DNA from: Bacteroidota bacterium | Lineage (GTDB): Bacteria > Bacteroidota > Bacteroidia > Palsa-965 | Length of the DNA: 33,864 bases | NCBI GenBank assembly: GCA_003153435.1 | Contig: PLYR01000148.1 | Span: 1 to 33,864 of the forward strand | Direction of reading: 5' to 3' | Shown here: piece by piece, positions 7,369 to 16,442 of the stretch | How positions within the stretch are numbered: position 1 is the first letter of the stretch | Layout: the number at the start of each line of letters is the position of its first letter | Program-made: the position numbers and the translations under genes | The notes under the pieces: model-generated | The model's database searches: none | Seen by the model: only the letters and a program-made list of their open reading frames with translations | Told to the model about the DNA's origin: nothing

Positions 7369-9750
7369 ATGAAGTATATGCGCGGACTTATTCTTTCGTC
7401 ATTATTTGTATTTGCCTGTTTTTCGGTCCGATCCCAGACTACCGGGATAGGCCAATGGAGAGACCATCTGCCTTATTCTAAGGTGGTTGCAGTCACAGAA
7501 AGCCCGGACCGGGTATATGCCGCTTGCTCTGGAGGAATCTTTGCCCTGGTAAAAGCCGACAACTCCCTCGAGCGTCTTACTAAGGTGAACGGACTCAGTG
7601 ATTTCTCCATTTCTACCATCAATTACAATTCTTATAATGGTAAAGTGATCATTGCTTATACCGATGGTAATCTGGATGTGCTCCTGAACAAACAGATCAC
7701 CAATGTGCCTGACATTAAACTTTCCACCCTTATCGGGAACAAAACGATCAACTCAATCTTCTTTGTAAATCAATTTGCTTACCTCGCCACCGGTTTTGGG
7801 ATCGTAGTTTTTGATACAGATAAAATGGAAATTTCCGATACTTATATCATCGGAAACAACTCTACATATGTAAACGTACAAGGCATTACTTCCGATGGCC
7901 AGAGTCTTTATGCGGCGACCACCACCAGCATTTATACAGCATCATTAAGTGCACCTAACCTGAGTAATTATACTTATTGGACACAGATGACCGGAGGTAG
8001 CGGGCATACGCTTCCCGTCGGAATCTATAATCAGATTGTATCTTTCAAAGGGTCTATCTATTTTAATTTCTCCAATCTTCAAACCAGTGGTGGTGCAAAC
8101 ACGGAAAAAGATACCATCTACCAGTATAACCCTGGACTTAATACCTACCAGGTCTTTGAAAAGACCATGAATTGTTTCAGCATCAAAGTCAATCAGGGCT
8201 TTATGGTGACCTTGCACGACCTGAATGCTCTGGTTTATGATTCATCGTTTGTGGCACCCGGTGCGCTGCCTGCCCTCATCAATGCCATTACTAATTATCC
8301 TTTTGGTAATATTAATGCCAATATGGCTATCAAAGCTGCAAAAGGCAAAGACGTATATTTTGCAGATAACTTCTACGGACTTGTACATTCGGTGGATAAT
8401 TATAATGCTTGGAAATTTTATCCAAATGGTCCAAAGCGGTCTGACTGTTATGCCATGACTTATGGGGGTGGCACTATTTCCATGGTTCCCGGTTCCCATG
8501 CTGACAATTGGGGGAATATGTATAACAACTCTGGAATCAGCACCTTCGTTAATGAAAACTGGACCACTCTCGACTATAACAACTACACAATTCTGGGGCA
8601 CGACTTCGATTTCCTGGCTACAGCTGTGGATCCTAACAATTCACAGCATATCATGTATGGTTCTCTGGGATTTGGAGTTTTTGAGTTTACGAACAATATA
8701 CTCGGAAATATCTGGAACTATGACAAGGGTAACTGTACTCTCCGCCCACGTTCTGCTACCGACACACTTACTGCTGTCGGAGGGCTGGCGTATGATAAAT
8801 CCGGAAACCTCTGGGTCACCAACCTCCTCACCAATTACCTGATTCATTGCCGCGATGCTTCCGGAACATGGCATGCTTTCGATTGTACTTCGGCTATTGC
8901 CAATGTGGAGATAGGATCCATCATCGTGGGTCAGAATGGTTTGAAGTGGGCCATCCTTCCAAGAGGCAGAGGAATTCTGGTGTATGACGATCGGGGTACC
9001 ATCTCTAATCCCAATGATGACCGTGTACGCCGGCTCACTTTCTCTGCGGGAAGCGGAGGATTGCCGGGGACAGAGGTTTATTCGATTGCAGAAGATGCCG
9101 ATGGTCAGATTTGGGTCGGAACAGATGCAGGTATCGCTGTGTTCTACAATCCTGATAATATGTTTGGCTCCTCGGGTTATGATGCCCAGCAGATTCTTAT
9201 TCAGCAAGGAATCCATGTGCAGATACTTATGGGTACCCAAACGGTTACAGCACTGGCCATAGATGGCGCGAACCGGAAATGGATCGGCACAGCAAGTGGT
9301 GGTGTATATCTTATGTCGGCCGACGGAACCCAACAGGTACTGAACTTCAATAAAGACAATAGCCCTCTACTCTCCAATACCATCAATGCCATTACCATCA
9401 ACGGTAAAACAGGAGAAGTGTTTTTCGGAACCGATAAGGGGGTGGTCTCCTACCGGAGCACCGCTACCGATGGTGATACAGGCTTCAACGATGTACTCGC
9501 ATTTCCAAACCCTGTAACTCATGATTACGAAGGACCTATTTCCATCAGGGGGCTTACAACCAATGCCGATGTAAAAATAACCGATATCACCGGTGCATTG
9601 ATTTATCAATGCAAGGCTCAGGGAGGTGAGGCGCAGTGGAACGGAAAAAATTTCAAAGGAGAAAGGGCACATACCGGAGTATACATCGTGTTCTGTTCCG
9701 ATTCCGACGGAAAGCAAACTTTTGTAACCAAGATCCTGTTCATCAACTAA
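7369..9750 (+). CDS. porZ: Type IX secretion component PorZ
   Basis: A 793-aa exported protein: signal peptide to about residue 22 (...CFSVRSQ), then IGQWRDHLPYSKVVAVTESP, the typical opening of PorZ. Repeated propeller blades with V-Y-A, G-I, W-V-G-T-D-A-G-I style strands follow, enough for two seven-bladed beta-propellers. The last 90 residues or so are a beta-sandwich like a type IX C-terminal domain (FPNPV...ITDITGALIYQ...TGVYIV). In Porphyromonas, PorZ sits on the cell surface with PorU, PorV and PorQ and binds the anionic LPS that is attached to cargo. The ATG at 7369 is preferred over the GTG two codons earlier. A near-match -7 box (TATTATTG, 7356-7363) sits just before it. No other por genes lie in the window. 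Confidence 0.88.
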   Translation: MKYMRGLILSSLFVFACFSVRSQTTGIGQWRDHLPYSKVVAVTESPDRVYAACSGGIFALVKADNSLERLTKVNGLSDFSISTINYNSYNGKVIIAYTDGNLDVLLNKQITNVPDIKLSTLIGNKTINSIFFVNQFAYLATGFGIVVFDTDKMEISDTYIIGNNSTYVNVQGITSDGQSLYAATTTSIYTASLSAPNLSNYTYWTQMTGGSGHTLPVGIYNQIVSFKGSIYFNFSNLQTSGGANTEKDTIYQYNPGLNTYQVFEKTMNCFSIKVNQGFMVTLHDLNALVYDSSFVAPGALPALINAITNYPFGNINANMAIKAAKGKDVYFADNFYGLVHSVDNYNAWKFYPNGPKRSDCYAMTYGGGTISMVPGSHADNWGNMYNNSGISTFVNENWTTLDYNNYTILGHDFDFLATAVDPNNSQHIMYGSLGFGVFEFTNNILGNIWNYDKGNCTLRPRSATDTLTAVGGLAYDKSGNLWVTNLLTNYLIHCRDASGTWHAFDCTSAIANVEIGSIIVGQNGLKWAILPRGRGILVYDDRGTISNPNDDRVRRLTFSAGSGGLPGTEVYSIAEDADGQIWVGTDAGIAVFYNPDNMFGSSGYDAQQILIQQGIHVQILMGTQTVTALAIDGANRKWIGTASGGVYLMSADGTQQVLNFNKDNSPLLSNTINAITINGKTGEVFFGTDKGVVSYRSTATDGDTGFNDVLAFPNPVTHDYEGPISIRGLTTNADVKITDITGALIYQCKAQGGEAQWNGKNFKGERAHTGVYIVFCSDSDGKQTFVTKILFIN

Positions 9751-9758
9751 GCACTCCG

Positions 9759-10484
9759 ATGCTCCACAAAACACGAGGCATCGTATTCCGTACAATCCCT
9801 TATTCTGACTCCAGTTTAATCGTTCATATCTATACCCAGGTATTTGGGTTGAGATCTTATCTTGTTAACGGTTCTCACGGAAAAAAAGCAAAAATCAAAG
9901 CCAATGTCTTCCAGCCTCTTTCACTGGTAGAGATGAATGTCACTAACAGGGAAAAGAACAGTATGCACCGGATCAGCGATATCACTTTGATCCAAGCCTG
10001 GACAACCATCCCTTATGACATACTGAAAAGCTCCCTGGTGATGTTCCTGAACGAAATACTTTCTAAATCAATCCGCGAGGAAGAACCGAATGAGCTTTTG
10101 TTTGAATTCATCTCTCACGCTATACAGATCCTTGATCTGAGTGCCGAAAGCCCCGCCAACTTCCACCTGGTATTTCTCGCTCAGTTAGCAGATCGTTTAG
10201 GCTTCGCCCCTCATGGAATGTGGACGGATGACACTCCTTATTTCAATCTTGCAGAAGGAGTCTTTCAGGGGCACGAACCTTCCCATCCACATTTCATGTC
10301 ATCTCCTGTTTCAAAAATGTTTGCAGAGGTGCTTCAGGTGAATTTTGAGAATTCACATTCACTTACAATGACAGGTCATATGCGGAAAGAATTGCTGAGG
10401 AAGACGATCCTGTATTTTCAACTGCATATTTCAACAGTGAAAGAGATTAAGTCGCATGTAGTGCTTGAAGAGGTATTTGGATAG
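9759..10484 (+). CDS. recO: DNA repair protein RecO
   Basis: 241 aa, the usual RecO length. It opens MLHKTRGIVFRTIPYSDSSL and reads into the N-terminal OB fold (residues 1-80), followed by the helical C-terminal part with FLAQLADRLGFAPHG. RecO anneals single strands and helps RecR load RecA in recombinational repair. The ATG at 9759 starts 8 bp after porZ, so the two are probably co-transcribed. The open frame runs further upstream inside porZ, but those residues do not resemble RecO. There is no cysteine in the whole protein, so the C4 zinc finger of many RecO proteins is absent, as I expect for this phylum. Confidence 0.9.
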   Translation: MLHKTRGIVFRTIPYSDSSLIVHIYTQVFGLRSYLVNGSHGKKAKIKANVFQPLSLVEMNVTNREKNSMHRISDITLIQAWTTIPYDILKSSLVMFLNEILSKSIREEEPNELLFEFISHAIQILDLSAESPANFHLVFLAQLADRLGFAPHGMWTDDTPYFNLAEGVFQGHEPSHPHFMSSPVSKMFAEVLQVNFENSHSLTMTGHMRKELLRKTILYFQLHISTVKEIKSHVVLEEVFG

Positions 10485-10508
10485 GGTCAACGACAAGAGG
10501 CCAGGGTC

Positions 10509-10934
10509 TTATTCTTTAAAAACCTCCATCCACCGATCAACATTAGAGAGGGATTTAAACCCATACTGGGCATAAAGCTTATGCGCATCTTTGGTGGCCA
10601 GCATAAACCGGCGTAATCCCTGAAGTTGTGGATAGGACATAATGGTTTCCAGCATCCATTTGGCATGGCCCTTTCCACGGTGTCCTTCCAGGATATAAAC
10701 ATCAGCGAGATAAGCAAAGGTTGTGAAATCGGAAATCACTCTGGCAAATCCAACTTGCACCCTTCCAAAGTACAAGCCGAAACAAAGGGAATGATCGATT
10801 GATCGAAGCACAGCCTCCATGCTCCTTCCCTTGGCCCAATAGCTTTCATTGCTCAGGTAATCATGAATAGCCACTGTATCTAGGCGTGTCTTATCTGTAC
10901 TAATGGTGTAATTATCTTTCTGATAATCGGTCAT
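10509..10934 (-). CDS. GNAT-family N-acetyltransferase
   Basis: 141 aa. The acetyl-CoA pyrophosphate-binding loop is visible as GHRGKGHA (residues 84-91) after the strand AYLADVYIL, and the C-terminal half has DAHKLYAQYGFKSL, typical of motif B. The N-terminus looks like the compact GNATs with an early YLSNESYWAKGRS segment. It transfers acetyl from acetyl-CoA to an unknown amine. The gene begins 9 bp after the stop of the beta-lactamase-like gene and shares its direction, so it is probably the second gene of that transcript. The substrate is unknown. Confidence 0.85.
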   Translation of the reverse strand: MTDYQKDNYTISTDKTRLDTVAIHDYLSNESYWAKGRSMEAVLRSIDHSLCFGLYFGRVQVGFARVISDFTTFAYLADVYILEGHRGKGHAKWMLETIMSYPQLQGLRRFMLATKDAHKLYAQYGFKSLSNVDRWMEVFKE

Positions 10935-10943
10935 AAGGAATGA

Positions 10944-12464
10944 TTAAGGAATTCGGGTGAATTCATAAGACATATAGTCTATGAAATTGTTTACAGAAAC
11001 GCTTACAGACTTTACTTTATTGTCTACCACTGTAAATGGAATCGTTCGCACACCATATTCCGGATCTGAGTAAACGCAAAGAAAGGAGCTTTTCTCGAGT
11101 ACGTCCAGATGACCTATGAGGGTTGGGTGGTGGGAGAAATAGATATTCAACTTCTCCTTTTCTTCTTTGATGGTAATGTCTCCGTAAACAGCATTGTGAT
11201 ATGTTCCGGTATATTCTTTGAGCTCCAGTTCTGGTTTATTCTTTTTAGATACTAATGCTTCTTTGATGGCCAGTTCCGCATCTTCTTTGGTCATGCCTTT
11301 CTCCTGACGTATTAAATTATACTGGCTATAGTTCCGGTAAGGAAGGCCCATATATGCATCAATGATCTGCTGACGGAGAGCGCCATAGAGATAATTCACA
11401 TCGGTGTTTGTAAGAACAACAATACCAAGGTTCATTTCCGGGATTACACAGGTGGTGGTCACAAATCCATTAGCTCCCCCATCGTGGCTGATGATTTTCT
11501 TTCCGTTATAATCTTCCAGGAACCAGCCTAACCCATATGTTTCAAAATGCTTAGAGGGGTAATAAGGATTGTTCTGATCTCTCACGATAGTATTCGAAGT
11601 ACGGGTGTTCTGCAAAACAGAAAAAGGGACAATACGTTTCCCTTCATAACGCCCGCTGTCAAGTTGCATAAGAAGCCAGTGAGACAGATCTTTCACACAG
11701 CTGTTAATAGAAGCAGCGGGACCCAGGTTATCAACATTCACAAAGGGCATGGCCACAAGCTTATCTTTTACCAGAGTATAAGGAGTGCAGGCGTTTTTAT
11801 CGGAATGGATAGTACTCCAGGTGGTGGAGGTATGAGTCATCTGAAGTGGCTGGAAAAAATGATATTTCAGAAAATCATCCCAGGTGGTATCACTCACGAG
11901 TGGAATGAGTTCGCCGGCAGTAAGAAATCCTGCATTGCAATAACCATAATGACTACGAAAGCTATACACAGGATCCACATTGCGGAGGTTCATGATGATT
12001 TCTTTGCGACTTAAGTTGCATCCCCAATTGAGCATATCGCCCTGAAAGGTTTCGAAGCCCAAGCGGTGGCAGAGTAAATCACGTACACGAACATCATTTG
12101 TGGCGAAAGGATCTTTGAGTTGGAAGAAGGGCATCCATTTTGTAACATGATCTTCCAGACTAATACGGTGCTGGTATGCAAGCAGGGCGATAGAAGTAGC
12201 TGTAAATGCTTTGGAGTTGGATGCAATCTGAAAAAGAGTGTTCTCATCCACCTTTTCGTCTTTCTGGTCTTTGTCTCTCAATCCATACCCTTTCGAAACA
12301 ACCACTTTACCGTCTTTCACAATAGCAACAGCCATCCCCGGCACTTTCCAGGCTTTCATTTCCCGCTGGATGTAAACATCGAGGCTGTCACTGATGAAAG
12401 AGTTCTGAGCCGCTGAATAAACAGAACTGATGATGAGAAATGAGAGGATTAGTTTGATTTTCAT
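10944..12464 (-). CDS. Serine hydrolase of the class C beta-lactamase / S12 family with DUF3471-like tail
   Basis: 506 aa with a signal peptide (residues 1-19, SSVYSAA). The S12 catalytic set is complete: S82-N-S-K85 (SxxK), Y175-C-N177 (YxN), and H327-D-G-G in place of the KTG box, as in the esterase/peptidase-like members. After about residue 400 there is a beta-rich tail with LKEYTGTYHNAVYGDITI, like DUF3471. Such periplasmic proteins act on D-amino acid peptides, esters or unknown substrates; true beta-lactamase activity is not implied. It is the first gene of a pair with the GNAT gene. The intergenic space to the divergent TonB-domain gene is 95 bp and shows no perfect -7 box for this strand. 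Confidence 0.88.
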   Translation of the reverse strand: MKIKLILSFLIISSVYSAAQNSFISDSLDVYIQREMKAWKVPGMAVAIVKDGKVVVSKGYGLRDKDQKDEKVDENTLFQIASNSKAFTATSIALLAYQHRISLEDHVTKWMPFFQLKDPFATNDVRVRDLLCHRLGFETFQGDMLNWGCNLSRKEIIMNLRNVDPVYSFRSHYGYCNAGFLTAGELIPLVSDTTWDDFLKYHFFQPLQMTHTSTTWSTIHSDKNACTPYTLVKDKLVAMPFVNVDNLGPAASINSCVKDLSHWLLMQLDSGRYEGKRIVPFSVLQNTRTSNTIVRDQNNPYYPSKHFETYGLGWFLEDYNGKKIISHDGGANGFVTTTCVIPEMNLGIVVLTNTDVNYLYGALRQQIIDAYMGLPYRNYSQYNLIRQEKGMTKEDAELAIKEALVSKKNKPELELKEYTGTYHNAVYGDITIKEEKEKLNIYFSHHPTLIGHLDVLEKSSFLCVYSDPEYGVRTIPFTVVDNKVKSVSVSVNNFIDYMSYEFTRIP

Positions 12465-12559
12465 AATTAGCCTTATGTGTGGTGCGGCAATTTAGGAAAA
12501 AGGAAAGAAATTTGCCACATTAATCATTCATACGGTCGGCTTTTTTTTACCTTTATCTC

Positions 12560-12967
12560 ATGAAACCTAAACACCCTCTTCTTGCGCTTTCACTGCTATT
12601 TATGGCTGCTGCAACGAATGCTCAGACCGGCACTCCATCTAAATCCGATCCACAGAATATTAAGATGAAAAGTACCCGCGATCCTGAATATCAAAAAGGG
12701 GAGCAGGCGCTATATCAGGAAGTAAGAATGAAGGTGAAATATCCGGAGGAAGCCATCAAGAAATTTGTGGAAGGAGAGGTGACCCTTAGCTTTGATGTAA
12801 AAGCTGACAGTACAGTAGCGAATTGTATTATCATTAGTGGAGTAGGGCATGGAGTAGATGAAGCTGTGAAGGCCTATGTCGAAAAAATCAAATTCTCACC
12901 AGGAATGATGAACGGAATAAAAGTGAAAATGAATGTGAATATGTCTTTTCCGGTGAAAGCGCATTGA
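12560..12967 (+). CDS. Stand-alone exported TonB C-terminal-domain protein
   Basis: 135 aa: signal peptide with cleavage near residue 21 (AAATNAQ), a short linker, then a TonB C-terminal fold from about residue 52 to the end. The marks of the fold are VKYPEEAIKKFVEGEVTLSF, VDEAVKAYVEKIKFSPG and the last strand MNVNMSFPV. True TonB is anchored in the inner membrane and has a Pro-rich span. Here the N-terminus looks cleavable and there is no span, so energy coupling through ExbBD is unlikely. A -7-like TACCTTTA (12548-12555) lies just before the start. It converges with the ABC permease gene with an 8-bp gap. Confidence 0.8.
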   Translation: MKPKHPLLALSLLFMAAATNAQTGTPSKSDPQNIKMKSTRDPEYQKGEQALYQEVRMKVKYPEEAIKKFVEGEVTLSFDVKADSTVANCIIISGVGHGVDEAVKAYVEKIKFSPGMMNGIKVKMNVNMSFPVKAH

Positions 12968-12975
12968 TCTTGCGA

Positions 12976-14199
12976 CTAGGCAATCTTCAATATATTCCGC
13001 CTGAACATAAAGATCGCTATTGTATTCAGCACCAATCCGATTAGAAAAAGCATCCCCACCCGCATCAGAAAATCAGGATCAGAGATGGGTTTCAATCTCC
13101 AGTATATATCGTAGAAACCCTGTATACTCCAATAGTTCACCGAAAAGACGGCCATATGCTGCATCCAGATGGGCATAACAAAGGTTGGCATCATACTGCC
13201 TCCGATGGCTGACATGGTTAATACAATCAGTGTTGTTAATCCCTGAACCTGGGCTCGGGTCTTCACAAAGGAAGCCAGCATAATACCAAAACCGGAACAA
13301 GCAAATGCGGTGGCAATAATCATCAGAATTAATCCGGGAATATTCTGTTTGATGTCTAAACCGAATGCGAGCCAGGAAAAGAGGAACATAATCAGCAACT
13401 GAGTCATGGCAACAATATTGGCGGATATCATTTTTCCGAAAAGAATATTTCCGGGAGTAAGAGGAGAGAACAATAATTTTTTCAAAGTACCCTCTTCTTT
13501 TTCCTGTAATAAAGAAGCACCAAGACCGGCAACGCTAAAAAGCAGCATCATAACTGCCGTTCCTGCTACCGCCTGTATAAGACCCGGAGAAACTTCTGCC
13601 TGTGCGGAAAGTGCGGTTGAAGTCAGAATAGCTTCACTCTTTCCTGTACTGGTACCTCCACCAAAGTTCGAGGCAATCATCTGGTGTACCCCTTTCTTCA
13701 TGGCCGAATCCATTCCCGGGTTCTGCTGATCAAAGCGTACGATGGCTTTTCGTTCCAGTGATTTTGTACCTACCAAATGCATCAGATTTCCACTAAGAAC
13801 TGCCATCAGCATACCCATCTGGACTTCTTTTGCTTTGTCATAACGCAATTCTATTGGCAGATTTTTTCCTTCCTCTAGAGAGTCAGCGAATCCTTTGTGG
13901 AATACGAGGGCTGCATCTTCTTTTCCTTTTTGCACCAGATCATTTGCAGTATCCAGGCTAGTATGGAAGAGCCGTAGCTGAGGGAGTGAGTCGAGCTGCT
14001 GCACAAGTCTTTTCGTGCTAATGGAATGATCTTCGTCGCACACTACCAGAGGAAGCTTTCGTACATCGGAACTTTTACCCATCCCCCCGAAAGCCAGAGA
14101 GAAAAGTGTGATGAGGGGAATAGGGACGATAAAAGTAAGGATCATACTCCTTTTTTCGGCCACAAATAGTTTTAAATCTTTGATTGCAATTCTAAACAT
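12976..14199 (-). CDS. ABC-2 type exporter permease
   Basis: 407 aa with the ABC-2 layout: one membrane helix near residues 18-38, a large external domain (about 45-215), then five more helices from about 218 to the end. EKEEGTLKKLLFSPLTPGNILFGK is the cytoplasmic coupling region conserved in NatB/YhaP/DrrB-like permeases. The last helix ends FMFRRNILKIA. It pairs with the ATPase encoded 12 bp upstream. Substrates of such pairs include sodium, drugs, lipids and polysaccharides; nothing here decides between them. Confidence 0.88.
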   Translation of the reverse strand: MFRIAIKDLKLFVAEKRSMILTFIVPIPLITLFSLAFGGMGKSSDVRKLPLVVCDEDHSISTKRLVQQLDSLPQLRLFHTSLDTANDLVQKGKEDAALVFHKGFADSLEEGKNLPIELRYDKAKEVQMGMLMAVLSGNLMHLVGTKSLERKAIVRFDQQNPGMDSAMKKGVHQMIASNFGGGTSTGKSEAILTSTALSAQAEVSPGLIQAVAGTAVMMLLFSVAGLGASLLQEKEEGTLKKLLFSPLTPGNILFGKMISANIVAMTQLLIMFLFSWLAFGLDIKQNIPGLILMIIATAFACSGFGIMLASFVKTRAQVQGLTTLIVLTMSAIGGSMMPTFVMPIWMQHMAVFSVNYWSIQGFYDIYWRLKPISDPDFLMRVGMLFLIGLVLNTIAIFMFRRNILKIA

Positions 14200-14211
14200 G
14201 ATTCTGTGTGA

Positions 14212-15138
14212 TTAGTCGCGCAGTTGCTTTCCGGTGAGGGAAAGGAAAATGGTTTCCAGGTTTACTTTTTGAATTTCTATATTGGAGATATCAGCACCTT
14301 GATCGTTGCATAATACGATTAGTTTTCCGAGATCCGATTTAATCTGATTTGAATAGTAATGCAAAGTGTTGCCTGTAAACTTGAATTCCCCATCCAGGAA
14401 AGTACCAATTTTTTTCGCAACCTCTTCGGAAATTTCATTAAAGGTTACCGCAATACTTTCCTTGATGCCTCCTGATTTTTTCAATTCAGCAAGTGTACCT
14501 TCTGCAATGATTTTGCCTTTGTCTATAATGCCGATCTGGTCGCAGAACCTTTCTGCTTCTTCCATGTAATGGGTGGTATATACAATGGTAATCCCTTCTT
14601 TGTGGAGTTTTTCCAGCACTTCAAAAATCAGGTTCCGGCTTTGAGGATCAACACCAACCGTAGGTTCATCCATGAATAGCACTTTGGGACGGTGTAGCAT
14701 TGCGGAAGCTATATTGATCCTCCGTTTCATTCCTCCTGAATAAGCTTCTATCTTGTCATGCTGTCTTTCTGTAAGGCCAAAAAGACTTAGTATTTCTGAA
14801 ATGCGTGTTTTTAGTTCTGCTTTGGGCACATCATAAATTCCTCCCCAAAACATCAGATTGTCAAAAGCAGAAAGTTTATTGTATAGGGCTATTTCCTGAG
14901 TGACCACACCGATATTACGTTTGCATTGGTCTGGGTCTTTCTGAAGGTCGAATCCAGCTATTCTAACGGTACCGCTATCGGGCCTAAGAATAGTACTCAG
15001 GATGCTGATCGTAGTTGTTTTGCCGGCCCCGTTTGGCCCAAGCAGCCCGAAGAATTTTCCTTCTTTTATTTCAAAGGAAATACCATCCAGGGCCGTAGTC
15101 TCCCCGTATTTCTTTACCAGATTTTCGACTTTTATCAT
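14212..15138 (-). CDS. ABC transporter ATP-binding protein
   Basis: 308 aa with all nucleotide-binding motifs: Walker A GPNGAGKT (34-41), Q-loop Q81, signature YSGGM (133-137), Walker B VLFMDEP (153-159) and switch H190. The sequence [20 protein letters not shown] is typical of the exporters with ABC-2 permeases (NatA/DrrA type). ATG at 15138 is chosen because the family starts at [12 protein letters not shown]; the 23 codons upstream are not conserved in style and overlap the promoter. It is the first gene of the exporter operon, followed by the permease. Confidence 0.92.
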   Translation of the reverse strand: MIKVENLVKKYGETTALDGISFEIKEGKFFGLLGPNGAGKTTTISILSTILRPDSGTVRIAGFDLQKDPDQCKRNIGVVTQEIALYNKLSAFDNLMFWGGIYDVPKAELKTRISEILSLFGLTERQHDKIEAYSGGMKRRINIASAMLHRPKVLFMDEPTVGVDPQSRNLIFEVLEKLHKEGITIVYTTHYMEEAERFCDQIGIIDKGKIIAEGTLAELKKSGGIKESIAVTFNEISEEVAKKIGTFLDGEFKFTGNTLHYYSNQIKSDLGKLIVLCNDQGADISNIEIQKVNLETIFLSLTGKQLRD

Positions 15139-15155
15139 GGGTGGTGTTTGTAAGG

Positions 15156-15163
15156 CAAAGGTA
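15156..15163 (-). promoter_or_regulatory. -7 box for the ABC exporter operon
   Basis: The minus strand reads TACCTTTG, a perfect TAnnTTTG, 17 nt before the ATPase start codon. Predicted transcription would start near 15149, leaving a leader of about 11 nt. The expected -33 TTTG is not seen. It supports the choice of start at 15138, because longer versions of the frame would begin inside or before the promoter. Confidence 0.6.
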
Positions 15164-15240
15164 TAAAAATAACCTCCTTCCGCTAGAGAGGATAGGGGTG
15201 GAAACACAGTACATTGGAAAATATATAGTAATTTTAAAAA

Positions 15241-16422
15241 ATGAAATCCCCGATTTTTTTTATTGTCTTGTTATTCTTTCTCTTTCTCAGCTTCATCCCT
15301 TCGTTTCAGGGGAGAGAAAAAGGAATAATGCATCCGGGACAGAGAGCTGCCCTGAATGATTCTGTGGTGAGCGTAAGGGTTAGTTTTACTGGTGATTTGA
15401 TGTGTCATATCGGACAATATGAAAATTCGAAGCTGTCGGATGGAACCTATGATTTCAACCCGAGTTTTACTTTTGTAAAGTCCTACCTTGAAAAAGCAGA
15501 TGTGACGATGGGTAACCTCGAACTAACTTTTGCTGGTACAGATATTCCTTATGCCGGTTATCCAATCTTTAATACTCCGGATTCTTATGCAGAAGCTTTG
15601 AAAACTGCCGGTTTTGATTTTGTCGTCACTTCGAATAACCATGCTATGGATACCGGAGAGAAGGGGTTACTAAGGACACTAGAAATCCTGAAGAAAACAA
15701 AGATAGGGAGTACCGGTACCTTTAAATCTCAGGCTGATCATGACTCCATACGGATTTTGAATATTAAAGGAATCAAACTGGGTGTGCTGAACTATACCTA
15801 TGGCACGAATGGGGCTTACCCTGCTTCAGATCACAAATACATGATCAATATAATAGACACACTGGCCATGGAGCGTGATATCAAAGCAGCAAGGATACAG
15901 GGAGCGGAACTTGTGCTTGTCTATTTTCACTACGGGCAGGAAAACAAAAGCATACCGAACGAATATCAGAAAATGGTGGTCAGAAAATCTCAGGAATATG
16001 GAGCTGATATCATTATCGGAGGACATCCCCATGTGATCAGTCCAGTGAATTATTACAAAACAGCACATGCCACACTGGATACCGGAATCGTGGCTTGGAG
16101 TCTTGGTAATTTTATTTCGAATCAGTACTGGAGGTATGCCGACGCCGGTCTCATTTTCACTCTTACATTGAGAAAGAACATTACGCAGAACAAATATTTG
16201 AAACCAGAAGCGGATTACCTTCCTACCTGGGTATATCGGGCAACAGATGCAAGGATGAGAAAACACATAGTATTTCCAGCAGAGATGGCTTTGACAGATT
16301 CACTTTCCCTCCCTTCATATATTGATGCTGCGGCGAAGTATAAAATGAAAGAAGCCTTCGCAGACACGAAGGCTTTGATGACAAAAGACTGCAAGGAAAT
16401 TAAATTGAGATCGATTCACTGA
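15241..16422 (+). CDS. CapA-family metallophosphoesterase-like protein
   Basis: 393 aa with a signal peptide or single anchor (residues 4-22). It carries the CapA/PGA_cap domain from about residue 45 to 300. The metal-binding set is in order: GDLM with D52, GNLE (91-94), SNNHAMD with N133-H134, HYG with H230, and GGHPHV with H262 and H264. The family is named after a poly-gamma-glutamate capsule protein, but most Bacteroidota members have no capsule genes nearby, and none are seen here. It may hydrolyse an envelope phosphoester (inference). It converges with the lytic transglycosylase gene with a 20-bp gap. Confidence 0.85.
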   Translation: MKSPIFFIVLLFFLFLSFIPSFQGREKGIMHPGQRAALNDSVVSVRVSFTGDLMCHIGQYENSKLSDGTYDFNPSFTFVKSYLEKADVTMGNLELTFAGTDIPYAGYPIFNTPDSYAEALKTAGFDFVVTSNNHAMDTGEKGLLRTLEILKKTKIGSTGTFKSQADHDSIRILNIKGIKLGVLNYTYGTNGAYPASDHKYMINIIDTLAMERDIKAARIQGAELVLVYFHYGQENKSIPNEYQKMVVRKSQEYGADIIIGGHPHVISPVNYYKTAHATLDTGIVAWSLGNFISNQYWRYADAGLIFTLTLRKNITQNKYLKPEADYLPTWVYRATDARMRKHIVFPAEMALTDSLSLPSYIDAAAKYKMKEAFADTKALMTKDCKEIKLRSIH

Positions 16423-16442
16423 GTCCTAATCCAAGATTCCTT

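Noticed and set aside
8641-9333. 230-aa open frame antisense to porZ
   Set aside because: No domain pattern and no start context; porZ on the plus strand is clear and continuous.
10944-12464. True class C beta-lactamase (resistance gene)
   Set aside because: The KTG box is replaced by HDGG and a DUF3471-like tail is present, as in esterase/peptidase-like S12 proteins.
12976-15138. A drug or bacteriocin immunity exporter
   Set aside because: The ATPase and permease motifs are generic, and no precursor peptide or modifying enzyme is nearby.
15241-16422. A capsule or poly-gamma-glutamate locus based on the CapA match
   Set aside because: No CapB/CapC or other synthesis genes are present; CapA-like proteins are common without them.
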